From Companilactobacillus halodurans (GTDB taxonomy: Bacteria; Bacillota; Bacilli; Lactobacillales; Lactobacillaceae), in assembly GCF_009600985.1 (NCBI RefSeq), contig NZ_VDFP01000001.1:62001-126000 (forward strand): a DNA stretch of 64,000 nucleotides, read 5' to 3'. Below, piece after piece: positions 8,559 through 16,845 of the stretch. Positions within the stretch are counted from its first letter, which is position 1. Every line of letters starts with the position of its first letter. The notes under the pieces were generated by a model. The model saw only the letters and a list, made by a program, of their open reading frames with translations. It searched no databases and had not been told where the DNA came from. The translations under genes and the position numbers were made by a program.

Positions 8559-9491
8559 TTAGGCCTCCATTTCTGTTATTTTAATTTGATCCATTAGAAC
8601 ATTAACATCTGAAAAGTCAGTTAATCCAGAAACGCTTGCTGTTGAACTAGCAGCAGCAATACTTCGTTTCAAATTATCTTTTAATGAAAGTTTTTGTTCG
8701 ATGCCTGCAACAAAAGCGCCTAACATTGTGTCACCGGAACAAGCTGTGTTAACAACTTTAATTTTAGGAGCGTTTCCATAAAGAACTTGTTCTTTATTGA
8801 CAAATAAGGCCCCTTTACTCCCAATTGACAAAAGAATGTTCTGTGCACCCTTTGCAATCAATTTTTTAGAATATTTAACAAGTGTATCCAAATCACTAGT
8901 TCCGTCTTCATCGAACCAAGAAGCTAATTCCTCATTATTTGGTTTTAGGAGATAAGGATTCTGTGGCAATGTTTTAACAACTTCCGGATAGCTAGTATCG
9001 ACAATCAAGTCAAAATCTTGTTCTTTTGCCATTTGTGAGATTTTAACAATGGTTTCAGGTGCAATGCCTTTAGAAAAACTACCTGAAACGACTAATTTAT
9101 CGCCCTTTTTTATCTGAGCAACTTTTTCTAAGAATTCAGCTTCTTTTTGAGAGCTCACTTCAGGTCCATTGTTTACTTGCTTAAATTCTGTATCATTTTC
9201 CAGAACACGCGTAAAAACATTGATGCGAGAAATTCCTTCGATATGAGTGAAGTCAGTTTTAATCCCCTCTTTTTGAAGGGATTCTTCAATAAACTTACTA
9301 GTAAATCCACCGCCAACTCCTAAAGCAGTATTATCAATCCCTAAATCTTTTAAGATGAAGGAAACGTTAACACCCTTTCCGTTTGGCTGAATATCATAAC
9401 TATTAGTCCGATTAACGACTTCCGGCTTTAAATGATCTGTTTCAATAAACAAATCTATGGCTGGATTCAAAGTACATGTATAAATCATCAT
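8559..9491 (-). CDS. fruK: 1-phosphofructokinase
   Basis: Phosphorylates fructose 1-phosphate, the product of FruA, to fructose 1,6-bisphosphate with ATP. About 310 residues from the chosen start. The start is the ATG pair at 9491/9488 behind AAAGGGG, giving MMIYTCTLNPAID, the normal N-terminus of the family; the frame stays open 12 codons further upstream without a ribosome site. PfkB signature 1 is PNGKGVNVSFILKDLG. Signature 2 is VNTACSGDTMLGAFVAG, with the catalytic Asp in SGD. It is the first gene of fruK-fruA and is divergent from the RpiR regulator. Confidence 0.94.
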   Translation of the reverse strand: MMIYTCTLNPAIDLFIETDHLKPEVVNRTNSYDIQPNGKGVNVSFILKDLGIDNTALGVGGGFTSKFIEESLQKEGIKTDFTHIEGISRINVFTRVLENDTEFKQVNNGPEVSSQKEAEFLEKVAQIKKGDKLVVSGSFSKGIAPETIVKISQMAKEQDFDLIVDTSYPEVVKTLPQNPYLLKPNNEELASWFDEDGTSDLDTLVKYSKKLIAKGAQNILLSIGSKGALFVNKEQVLYGNAPKIKVVNTACSGDTMLGAFVAGIEQKLSLKDNLKRSIAAASSTASVSGLTDFSDVNVLMDQIKITEMEA

Positions 9492-9537
9492 CTGACCCCT
9501 TTCCCATTTCTTAGATTCATCATACAATGTGATATTA

Positions 9538-9561
9538 TGTAAATGTTTACATAAACGTTTA
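9538..9561. promoter_or_regulatory. Operator region between fruK and its regulator (cre-like palindrome plus second palindrome)
   Basis: TGTAAATGTTTACA is a dyad with 6-bp arms and fits cre with one mismatch. It abuts TAAACGTTTA, a perfect 10-bp palindrome. Both lie in the 120-bp divergent gap. One may bind CcpA and the other the divergent RpiR protein, but the assignment is inference. Confidence 0.5.
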
Positions 9562-9614
9562 ATTAACGAAAATTTATGAAAAATGCTTTACAATTTCAGG
9601 AGGATTAATTATTA

Positions 9615-10376
9615 ATGAATGACAAATTAAGTTCTTCAGAAGAATTCCTATGGCAATACATCCAAGAAAATCTAACTGACATCCCTAATCTATCAATCAT
9701 CAAATTGAGCGAAGATGCTAATGTCTCCACCGCAACGATTGTTAGAACGATGAAAAAGAAAGGCTATACTGGCTACACCGATTTTCGCCAACAATTGACT
9801 GCTAGTACGCAGAACAATTTCAAATATAAAAATCTTGAAAAAGTTGACCATGATATCAAACAAGCCATTTTCAAAAATAAATACGAAGTCGACAACACTT
9901 TACGAATGATCAATATTGGAACGATTGAAGATGCTATTCAAAAAATCAAAGATTCGGCTGATATTTATATCTTTGCTCGTGGTTTTTCAGAATTCATCGC
10001 CAATGAAATGACCACAAAACTCCAACTTCTTGGCAAAAATTGCATTATGAGTTCCGACCCCAATATTATTATCACGATGAGTAAACGCATCAAACGAGAA
10101 GACTTAGTCATTTTAATCACCTTAAACGGCGAAACTAAAGAACTGGTCACTGGCGCAAAGAATGCTTATAAAAATGGCGTCAGTACTTTGACCATTACAA
10201 CTAGTGAAAACAGTTCCGTCGCAAAATATTCTGATATGATTTTATTAGGTTTTAAATCTCAAACTTCTTATTTTCCAGATTATGAAGTTAGATCTCGTTT
10301 ACCTCTTCAAGTTATCAGCCGTATTTTATTAGATTCATATGTTATTAGAACGAAAAAAAATCATCAACTCGATTGA
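9615..10376 (+). CDS. RpiR-family regulator of the fructose operon (probable)
   Basis: 253 residues. The N-terminal HTH_6 domain (about 1-77) has the recognition region LSEDANVSTATIVRTMKKKGYTG. A SIS sugar-phosphate isomerase-fold domain (about 100-240) has IYIFARGFSEFIANEM and LVILITLNGETKEL. The family senses phosphosugars. Its position divergent from fruK-fruA implies control of that operon, perhaps with fructose 1-phosphate as effector. The usual lactobacillus regulator here is a DeoR-type FruR in the same operon, so this is a different solution. The start ATG follows AGGAGG. A terminator overlaps the stop. Confidence 0.85.
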   Translation: MNDKLSSSEEFLWQYIQENLTDIPNLSIIKLSEDANVSTATIVRTMKKKGYTGYTDFRQQLTASTQNNFKYKNLEKVDHDIKQAIFKNKYEVDNTLRMINIGTIEDAIQKIKDSADIYIFARGFSEFIANEMTTKLQLLGKNCIMSSDPNIIITMSKRIKREDLVILITLNGETKELVTGAKNAYKNGVSTLTITTSENSSVAKYSDMILLGFKSQTSYFPDYEVRSRLPLQVISRILLDSYVIRTKKNHQLD

Positions 10377-10392
10377 GTCGATGATTTTTTTA
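10352..10392. terminator. Terminator shared by rpiR and the phosphatase gene
   Basis: Arms AAATCATCAACTC and GAGTCGATGATTT with one mismatch, A8 on the left and T7 on the right. It overlaps the stop codons of both convergent genes. Confidence 0.8.
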
Positions 10393-10845
10393 TTTCTCAG
10401 ATATTTTTTTCAGCCAAAGTGGCAACAATTTTTTCAATTGTTGATAAGTCCGATTGAATTTATGATCGTACCAAGGATCTTCTACTTCCTTATTCTGATT
10501 CAAAATCTCAAAAGCAAGATGAATTTTTTCTTGATCTTTATTTGGAGCCATCTTTTTTAAATTAACAATATTTTGTTGATCCATACCAATAATCAAATCA
10601 GCACTATCAAAATCATCCTGCGTGATTTGTTTAGCCTGATGCTTGATTATCGGAACATCTTGACGCTTTAATTCGGCAAGTGCACCAGGATGTGGACCAT
10701 TGCCTATTTCATAAGTCGATGTGGAACGTGATTCGATTTGAAATTGTTTTTCCAAGCCTGCTTTTTTAACTAAATCCTTCATCATCATTTCAGCCATTGG
10801 TGAACGGCAAATATTTCCCAGACAAACAAAAATGACTTTTTTCAT
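10390..10845 (-). CDS. Low-molecular-weight protein tyrosine phosphatase
   Basis: 151 residues, the usual family size. The P-loop at the N-terminus is VCLGNICRSPMAE, with nucleophile Cys8 and Arg14. The general acid is Asp123 in EDPWYD. It dephosphorylates phosphotyrosine in proteins in the cytosol; in Gram-positives partners are often BY-kinases of polysaccharide synthesis, but none is in the window. The gene begins 1 bp after the end of the small HTH gene, so the two are probably cotranscribed. Confidence 0.9.
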   Translation of the reverse strand: MKKVIFVCLGNICRSPMAEMMMKDLVKKAGLEKQFQIESRSTSTYEIGNGPHPGALAELKRQDVPIIKHQAKQITQDDFDSADLIIGMDQQNIVNLKKMAPNKDQEKIHLAFEILNQNKEVEDPWYDHKFNRTYQQLKKLLPLWLKKISEK

Positions 10846-10846
10846 T

Positions 10847-11104
10847 TTAAATTAATCCTAATCGTTTCTTGACTTCTTTTAATTGCGCCTCTAAAACAGG
10901 ATCTTTTCGACTAAGTACATCAAGTGTCGTGGCCTTTGCAGCTGGTTTTGTTGCTTTCTTACTTTCGTTATTCTTATACTTTCTAACCCAAGCAGCCACT
11001 TGTTGATATGAAATTCCATATTTTTCACCGGTTGCTTTGTAATTGTTGTCATGCTCCATTGCGTAATTAGCAATTTCTTTTTGTTGACTTTCATTGTAAT
11101 TCAT
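10847..11104 (-). CDS. Small helix-turn-helix protein, transposase-OrfA-like
   Basis: 85 residues. The N-terminal half resembles the HTH of IS3/IS150-type OrfA (QKEIANYAMEHDNNYKATGEKYGISYQQVAAWVRKY, about 8-44). It is followed by a Lys/Ala linker and an amphipathic end (PVLEAQLKEVKKRLGLI) like the start of a leucine zipper. No OrfB, inverted repeats or other IS parts are nearby, so it looks like a domesticated DNA-binding domain rather than a live element. It is paired with the tyrosine phosphatase gene 1 bp downstream. Function unknown. Confidence 0.65.
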   Translation of the reverse strand: MNYNESQQKEIANYAMEHDNNYKATGEKYGISYQQVAAWVRKYKNNESKKATKPAAKATTLDVLSRKDPVLEAQLKEVKKRLGLI

Positions 11105-11202
11105 ACTAAAAACTCCTAAATGGCTTGTTATGAAAAATTATACCATAGAAAAATGCATCAATGCCCATATATCGCAGTTTTCGCCAGTATAGAAAATTTG
11201 AA

Positions 11203-11238
11203 CACAAAAAAATGGTAGCTCAGGGAGGAACCACCATT
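11203..11238 (-). terminator. Terminator of an unidentified - strand transcript
   Basis: Read on the - strand, AATGGTGGTTC, loop CTCCCT, GAGCTACCATT and then T7: 11 pairs including two G-T. It lies 455 bp past the end of the LysR gene and 99 bp before the HTH gene, so it ends some transcript from this gap. Confidence 0.7.
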
Positions 11239-11299
11239 AAATCGACAATAGTTTAAACTATTATAATCATGAAATTATCAAGAAAGAGGAAACATAGGA

Positions 11300-11341
11300 T
11301 TAATCTCCTCTTCGTACCAATGATATCACAATTACTTTCAA
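11300..11341 (-). CDS. Possible 13-residue peptide
   Basis: TTG start 7 nt after AGGAG, coding for MKVIVISLVRRGD. Its last codons (AGAGGAGAT) form a ribosome site for a second tiny ORF, ATG at 11295 (MFPLS). Both precede the hairpins and the terminator at 11203. This could be a leader-peptide arrangement, but codon evidence is impossible at this length. Confidence 0.25.
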   Translation of the reverse strand: MKVIVISLVRRGD

Positions 11342-11692
11342 AATTTGACTCCTATATAAATTAAGCATAATTTTATAAATTTCTGAATAAACAGTAAAAT
11401 TAGCCAAATTGGCTCTACAATAGCATTTCTCGTCAATTAAACATTTTCTATCCCATAAATCCCAAAAATATTTACCGTAAAAAGTGCAAATAATGTAATA
11501 AAAACACAATATAGTTTATTATATTGATGAGGTATAAATAATTGTATATTGTATTTGAACAAAAACTATGTCGACAAATAGATAATAAGCATAAATATTA
11601 TCTATAGATTAATCCACCAATACTAATTGGCAAATACATTATAACGTTATTGGACTATACCTGTATACCACGAATGTTTTATAAAATAATAT

Positions 11693-12562
11693 CTATATAT
11701 TTTTAAAAACATCAATCAATTGTTTGAGCGTTTTATCACTTATCATGTTGTGGCGGTATACAAAAAGTATATAAAATGGCGGCAATTTTACCCCCTCAAG
11801 CTTGACTTCCTTGATTCCAGGTACTCCTTCAAATGCTGTCTGCGTTACGAAGCTGATTCCTTTATCTGCTTGAACAAGGTTTAACATCAACTTGTAATCA
11901 GCAGTTTGAAAGGTAGTATACGGGGAAACATTATAGCGTTCCTCGATATTTTGTAGAACTTGTTTGTGAACTGAACTTTCATCCAATGAGATAAAATCTT
12001 CATCAAATAATTGTTCAATCGTAGTTATTTTTGAAGTATCTCTTTTAGCTGAAGCAATAAATTTAAACTGATGCTTCTTAATGATTTGATAATCAAGATG
12101 ATTTTCTTGTGGCAAGGTAGTTGTTCCTAAAAAAGATATATCTAATTTTCCATTTTTTAGTTTAGACAATAGTTCTCGAGAACCTTCGGATACTGGAACA
12201 ATCGTGTTAAGCAATCCGTTTTGTTTTAATTTGTCAAAGACTTTGGGAATTAAATAATTTGTAATAATCGGTGGCCACCCCATTACAATCTTGTCTCTTT
12301 TAATACGATGCATATCTTCTTCAATTAAATCATTTTCCAGAAGTATCCTATTAATATGGACTAATAATTGCTGTCCAGCTTCAGTTAATGAAAGCGAGTT
12401 CGCATAGCTCTTCCGTTCTACTAAAGAAATACCATAAGTTTCTTCAAGTCGTTTAAGTGAATAAGTTATCGTGGGTTGACTAACTTTATAGAACTTGGCC
12501 GTTTCTGAAAAGTTCTTTAATTCAGATAATTTTTTAAAATATTGATAATCTTTTAGATTCAT
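11693..12562 (-). CDS. mleR: LysR-type regulator of malolactic fermentation
   Basis: 289 residues from the chosen ATG, which has TAGGTG 7 nt upstream; a GTG three codons earlier overlaps that site. The N-terminal winged HTH (about 1-60) has NFSETAKFYKVSQPTITYSLKRLEE. The substrate-binding domain (about 90-285) is of periplasmic-binding-protein type. It is divergent from mleS-mleP, the classical MleR arrangement, in which L-malate is the co-inducer. A perfect inverted repeat in the gap overlaps the mleS -35 box. The mleR name rests on context. Confidence 0.82.
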   Translation of the reverse strand: MNLKDYQYFKKLSELKNFSETAKFYKVSQPTITYSLKRLEETYGISLVERKSYANSLSLTEAGQQLLVHINRILLENDLIEEDMHRIKRDKIVMGWPPIITNYLIPKVFDKLKQNGLLNTIVPVSEGSRELLSKLKNGKLDISFLGTTTLPQENHLDYQIIKKHQFKFIASAKRDTSKITTIEQLFDEDFISLDESSVHKQVLQNIEERYNVSPYTTFQTADYKLMLNLVQADKGISFVTQTAFEGVPGIKEVKLEGVKLPPFYILFVYRHNMISDKTLKQLIDVFKNI

Positions 12563-12595
12563 GTTTTTCACCTATAAATTTTATTTATTAATAAT

Positions 12596-12613
12596 AACAT
12601 ATTTGACTATGTT
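12596..12613. promoter_or_regulatory. Inverted repeat, probable MleR operator
   Basis: AACATA-N6-TATGTT is a perfect dyad in the divergent gap, overlapping the -35 of mleS. Dyads of this size are typical LysR-type sites. Assignment to MleR is inference. Confidence 0.55.
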
Positions 12614-12632
12614 TTTTATTATGCTGTATAGT
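12603..12632 (+). promoter_or_regulatory. mleS promoter
   Basis: TTGACT and TATAGT are separated by 18 bp, 35 bp before the malolactic enzyme start codon. Confidence 0.6.
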
Positions 12633-12666
12633 TCCATTCGAAAGTTAATTAGGAGGCATTAAATTT

Positions 12667-14289
12667 ATGAAATACACTGGTTTAGATTTACTAAATAATC
12701 ATTTCTTAAATAAGGGCACTGCTTTTACTAAGGAAGAGAGAAAAGAAAATCATATCGAAGGCTTACTACCTCCATTTGTTCAAACATTGGACCAACAAGT
12801 AGAACAAGCCTACGAAAACTATTCCAATAAAGATACATTTCTTGCTAAGAGAATGTACTTAATGGATATTTTTAATGAAAATGTTACTTTGTTCTACAAA
12901 TTGTTCAGTGAACATGTAAACGAGTTTATGCCAGTCGTTTATGATCCAACTATTGCTGATACAATCGAAAACTACAGTCACTTTTTCTTAGATCCACAAA
13001 ATGCTGCATTCCTATCAATTGATGACCAAGATGATATCGAAGCTTCATTGAAGAACGCTGCTGCTGGTCGTAATATCAAGTTGATCGTTGTTACTGACGG
13101 TGAGGGAATTCTTGGTATTGGCGACTGGGGTGTTCAAGGTGTTGATATTTCAGTTGGTAAACTAATGGTTTACACAGCTGCTGCTGGCCTTGACCCAAGA
13201 ACTGTTTTACCAGTTGTCTTAGATGTTGGTACAAACAGAAAATCATTACTTGATGACGACCTTTACATGGGTAATCACCACGAACGTGTTACAGGCGACA
13301 AGTACTACGACTTTGTTGACAAATTTGTTGAAACTGCCGAAGACTTATTCCCTGACATGTACTTGCACTTTGAAGACTTTGGTCGTAGCAATGCTGCCAA
13401 CATCTTAAACAAGTACAAAGATAAGATTCTTACATTCAATGATGATATTCAAGGTACAGGTATTATTACACTTGCTGGTATCCTTGGTGCATTGAACATT
13501 TCTAAAGAAAAGCTTACTGACCAAGTTTATCTATCATTTGGTGCTGGTACTGCTGGTGCTGGTATTACTAAGAGAATCTTTGACTCAATGGTTGAAGAAG
13601 GCTTATCAGAAGAAGAAGCTAAGAAACACTTCTACCTCGTTGATAAGCAAGGTCTCTTGTTCGATGATACAGAAGATCTTACACCAGAACAAAAGCCATT
13701 CACTAGAAAACGTAGTGAATTTGACAATGCTGATGAATTAACAAACTTGGAAGCTGTCGTTAAAGCAGTTCACCCAACAATCTTAGTTGGTACATCAACA
13801 CAACCTGGTACTTTCACAGAATCAATCATTAAAGAAATGGCCGCTCACACAGAACGTCCAATTATCTTCCCACTTTCAAATCCTACTAAATTAGCTGAAG
13901 CTAAGGCAGAAGACCTATTGAAGTGGACTGATGGTAAAGCACTTATTGCTACAGGTATTCCTGTTGATCCTATCGAATACAATGGTACTACATACAACAT
14001 CGGACAAGCTAATAACGCTTTAGTATATCCTGGACTCGGTCTTGGTGCTACTGCTGTTAACGCTAAGTTGCTTAGCGATGGCATGATCAATAAAGCTGCT
14101 CACTCATTGGGTGGTATCGTTGATGCTTCAGAAGCTGGTGCTGCTGTATTGCCTCCAGTTTCAAAACTTGATAAGTTCAGTATCACAGTTGCCGAAGGGG
14201 TTGCTCAACAAGCAATTGACGAAAACTTATCAGATGCAACAGATGCTAAAAAAGCTGTTGCCGATCTAAAATGGGAACCTAAATATTAA
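12667..14289 (+). CDS. mleS: Malolactic enzyme
   Basis: 540 residues. Converts L-malate to L-lactate and CO2 with NAD+ and Mn2+, helping pH homeostasis and energy supply. The malic-enzyme fold is clear: [16 protein letters not shown] near the N-terminus, the metal/NAD region [13 protein letters not shown]-like, [23 protein letters not shown] and the Rossmann motif [11 protein letters not shown]. The AEC-type carrier follows 32 bp downstream and LysR diverges, the standard mle locus. Malic enzymes share the fold, but length, C-terminal sequence and context favour malolactic enzyme. AGGAGG precedes the ATG. Codon use looks optimised, suggesting high expression. Confidence 0.93.
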   Translation: MKYTGLDLLNNHFLNKGTAFTKEERKENHIEGLLPPFVQTLDQQVEQAYENYSNKDTFLAKRMYLMDIFNENVTLFYKLFSEHVNEFMPVVYDPTIADTIENYSHFFLDPQNAAFLSIDDQDDIEASLKNAAAGRNIKLIVVTDGEGILGIGDWGVQGVDISVGKLMVYTAAAGLDPRTVLPVVLDVGTNRKSLLDDDLYMGNHHERVTGDKYYDFVDKFVETAEDLFPDMYLHFEDFGRSNAANILNKYKDKILTFNDDIQGTGIITLAGILGALNISKEKLTDQVYLSFGAGTAGAGITKRIFDSMVEEGLSEEEAKKHFYLVDKQGLLFDDTEDLTPEQKPFTRKRSEFDNADELTNLEAVVKAVHPTILVGTSTQPGTFTESIIKEMAAHTERPIIFPLSNPTKLAEAKAEDLLKWTDGKALIATGIPVDPIEYNGTTYNIGQANNALVYPGLGLGATAVNAKLLSDGMINKAAHSLGGIVDASEAGAAVLPPVSKLDKFSITVAEGVAQQAIDENLSDATDAKKAVADLKWEPKY

Positions 14290-14321
14290 TATATAAATTT
14301 TCAAAAAAGGGGAATTAATTT

Positions 14322-15287
14322 ATGGCTGCATTTATCACTTCATTAGAGAGTGTTGCTGAAATCGTTCTAGTTATTGCCTTGGGGTATTGGCTTAGAGGCT
14401 CAGGTAAACTAGGCGACGAATTTAAGGGTAATATTTCATTCATTATCATGAAGATTGCCTTACCTGCTTCAATCTTTGTTTCTGTTCTTAAGTATTTGAC
14501 AAGAGACAAATTAGCAAGTTTATCAGGTGGTTTGGTCTTCACCTTTGCCAGTTTTACAATTGGCTACATTGTAGCTTGGCTTTTAACAAAGATCTTCCAT
14601 ATTAGAAAAGGACGTCGTGGTACTTTCATTAACATGTTCGTCAATGCTAATACAATCTTCATTGGCTTACCTTTAAATATGGCTTTGTTCGGTGACAAGA
14701 GTTTACCTTACTTCCTTGTTTACTATGTTATGAACACAATTTCAACTTGGGCTGTTGGTATCTTCTTCATCTCAAGTGATGATCCAACGGTTGATAAGGG
14801 TGAAAAGAAGGACTTCAACTGGAAGAAACTTCTACCTGCTCCACTTGTTGGTTTCTTAGTTTCATTAGTATTCTTACTTATTGCTATCCCAGTTCCAGAA
14901 TGGATCAATAAGACCTTAGACATGGTTGGTGGTATCGTTACACCTATGTCACTTATCTACATTGGTATTATTTTAGCCGATGCTGGTTTGAAATCTATTA
15001 AGTTCGACCGCGATACAATTCTTGCCTTAATCGGTAGATTCATTATCGCCCCTGCACTTATGATTGCCATTATCTTAGTTGGTAGATCAATGACAGGTAA
15101 CACATTGCCTTCACTAAAAAGCAGTTCATTCATCATTCAATCAGCTGCTCCTGGTTTAGCCGTATTGCCTATCTTGGTTGACCAATCTCATGGTGATGTC
15201 GATTACGCTACAAACCTTGTTACAACGTCAACGGTTCTCTTCGTTATCGTTGTTCCAATCTTAATGCAAATTGCAAACTTGATTTAA
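14322..15287 (+). CDS. mleP: Malate carrier, auxin efflux carrier (AEC) family
   Basis: 321 residues with about ten membrane helices in two halves around a charged loop (SSDDPTVDKGEKKDFNWKK, about 145-165). The AEC pattern NTIFIGLPLNMALFG with conserved Asn and Pro is in helix 4. It is cotranscribed with the malolactic enzyme and is the expected malate uptake or malate/lactate exchange protein of the locus. AAAGGGGA precedes the ATG. A strong terminator follows 50 bp downstream. Confidence 0.9.
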   Translation: MAAFITSLESVAEIVLVIALGYWLRGSGKLGDEFKGNISFIIMKIALPASIFVSVLKYLTRDKLASLSGGLVFTFASFTIGYIVAWLLTKIFHIRKGRRGTFINMFVNANTIFIGLPLNMALFGDKSLPYFLVYYVMNTISTWAVGIFFISSDDPTVDKGEKKDFNWKKLLPAPLVGFLVSLVFLLIAIPVPEWINKTLDMVGGIVTPMSLIYIGIILADAGLKSIKFDRDTILALIGRFIIAPALMIAIILVGRSMTGNTLPSLKSSSFIIQSAAPGLAVLPILVDQSHGDVDYATNLVTTSTVLFVIVVPILMQIANLI

Positions 15288-15340
15288 TTATTGAAAACAA
15301 TTAAAAATCACGTTCAGATCCTCCTCAAATAAAAGTAAAG

Positions 15341-15380
15341 AAAAAGTTCGTCAACATTCTGCGGTTGACGAACTTTTTTT
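15341..15380. terminator. Terminator of mleS-mleP, shared with the convergent gene
   Basis: Arms AAAGTTCGTCAAC and GTTGACGAACTTT are perfect (13 bp), with A's before and T7 after, so it may act on both strands. Confidence 0.88.
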
Positions 15381-15390
15381 GTATCTTTTC

Positions 15391-15720
15391 TTATTTAGGT
15401 GAAACCAATATAATCAAACGATTTACTAAGTCAGTTATTCTCTTAGCATCTTCAGCAATATCAGTACTCTTCCTATTTTTTACCGTTGAATGATTGACCT
15501 GCAATAAACTGATTGAATCTGTTTGGTCATTGAACTGCGCAATCGGCAAAACGATTTCTTGGTCATAAACAGAGATATTGCCTGATTCAACTTTAACGAT
15601 ATGTGACCCCTCTGGCATACTTAAAATATAGCTTTTAATTCTTTTTTGACTAAATTTATCTTGATAAAAACCATAAACAACGTTTAATTCATCCATAATA
15701 TATTTAATTTCATTATTCAT
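15391..15720 (-). CDS. Hypothetical protein, 109 residues
   Basis: Not recognised. Mixed alpha/beta composition with a short beta-rich centre (SYILSMPEGSHIVKVESGNISVYDQEIVLPI) and a C-terminal helix (DIAEDAKRITDLVNRLIILV). No signal peptide, membrane segment or catalytic motif. It stands alone, convergent to mleP and sharing its terminator. Length and clean boundaries support a real gene. Confidence 0.55.
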   Translation of the reverse strand: MNNEIKYIMDELNVVYGFYQDKFSQKRIKSYILSMPEGSHIVKVESGNISVYDQEIVLPIAQFNDQTDSISLLQVNHSTVKNRKSTDIAEDAKRITDLVNRLIILVSPK

Positions 15721-15810
15721 CTAAGCCCACTCCCTTCAAGAGGAAAACACCCTTATATTTAAGTATTACTCACTAACCAAGTAATTGACAAGTCATCGCA
15801 AGAAATAATT

Positions 15811-16662
15811 TTATTTTTCTAGGCTTTTCATCAAAGCATTTTCCAAACTAGGACCGTAAGTTTCTCCAAAAAGATTCAGATGAGCTAACAAATAATACGT
15901 TTGATACCAAGGAACACGCTTTTGCCAATTGTCTGCCATGGGATAGGTATCATTGTATCCTCGATAAAATTCTTCGCTGAAGCCACCAAATAATAACGTC
16001 ATTGCAATGTCCATTTCGCGATTGCCAAAGAAAACATCAGGATCATACAAAATTGGCTGATGGTCGTCTTGAAAGGAAGCATTGCCATTCCACAAATCAC
16101 CATGTAATAAACTAGGCGTGATGGGATTTTTTGAATAGTATTCACGAATCATTTCTTCAAATTGCTTCATCAACTTATCACGAAAACCATTCCAATTATT
16201 TTTTTGCTTAACTTGTTTGATCAATACTTCTAGACGTTGGTTGATGTAAAAGTCAGCCCAATTATCTTGCCAAGTATTGATTTTTTTATTTTTAGCGTTT
16301 AAGACATCATGATTTAAACCAAATTTTGACGCATGCTTTTGATGCATCTGAGCCACTAATTTACCTAAATCAAATTGAGACTCAGTTCCAAACTCGATAT
16401 AATTCAAAATCAAATAGCCATTATTCTTGAAAGTTCCTGATTTAATCACTTGCGGAGCATTAGCTACTGAATTGATCAAATTTAAGCCTTTAATTTCATG
16501 ACCAAAAAAACTTTGATCATTCTTAGGCTGAACTTTCAAAAAATAATTTTTTTGTGCTGTGGTTATTTTAAAAGCCAAATTAATATCTCCACCAGAGACT
16601 GGTTGAACTTGCTTAATATCACCTAAGTTCAATTCATCATACCAACTCTTATCAATTTGCAT
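15811..16662 (-). CDS. Fructosamine kinase-family protein
   Basis: 283 residues with a phosphotransferase (APH-like) fold. The N-lobe has VSGGDINLAFKITTAQKNYFLKVQP with the ATP-binding Lys. The catalytic loop is LLHGDLWNGNASF, with the base Asp, and the metal-binding Asp is in ILYDPDVFFGNREMDIAM. These match the bacterial fructosamine-3-kinase family, which phosphorylates ketosamines (Amadori adducts) or ribulosamines so that they come off proteins. It is a single gene; its ATG follows AAAGGGTG. The true substrate cannot be told from sequence. Confidence 0.85.
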   Translation of the reverse strand: MQIDKSWYDELNLGDIKQVQPVSGGDINLAFKITTAQKNYFLKVQPKNDQSFFGHEIKGLNLINSVANAPQVIKSGTFKNNGYLILNYIEFGTESQFDLGKLVAQMHQKHASKFGLNHDVLNAKNKKINTWQDNWADFYINQRLEVLIKQVKQKNNWNGFRDKLMKQFEEMIREYYSKNPITPSLLHGDLWNGNASFQDDHQPILYDPDVFFGNREMDIAMTLLFGGFSEEFYRGYNDTYPMADNWQKRVPWYQTYYLLAHLNLFGETYGPSLENALMKSLEK

Positions 16663-16845
16663 ATCGTCACCCTTTCATCTAGCTTAATTTTAAAGATGAT
16701 CTCAATTATCTTCAAGAATCAAAACTTTTTCTTGCGAGCTTATTTTACCTAGCGTATCATTAATATGATTGTTTTTTATTATATTCTCTGTTCGTCAAGT
16801 CATATTATCTGACAAGCGACTGTTCAGATAAGGAGTGACAAAATT

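Larger units (their letters stand above)
11105..11692. other. 588-bp stretch without a clear gene; several hairpins
   Basis: AT-rich. On the - strand it holds a Rho-independent terminator (11203-11238), a perfect 16-bp palindrome AATAGTTTAAACTATT (11247-11262), a second hairpin with arms AAGAGGA/TCCTCTT (about 11285-11312) and a 13-codon ORF with a good ribosome site (11300-11341). The rest (about 11355-11692) shows only AT-rich promoter-like sequence. It may encode a small RNA or be the decayed tail of another gene. Confidence 0.5.

Noticed and set aside
10847-11104. Live IS3-type insertion sequence
   Set aside because: Only an OrfA-like HTH is present; no OrfB, terminal repeats or target duplications nearby.
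11300-11509. 69-codon ORF on the - strand in the gene-poor gap
   Set aside because: Cys/Tyr/Ile-rich with no family look and no ribosome site at its ATG; only its last 13 codons have a plausible start, and those are listed separately.
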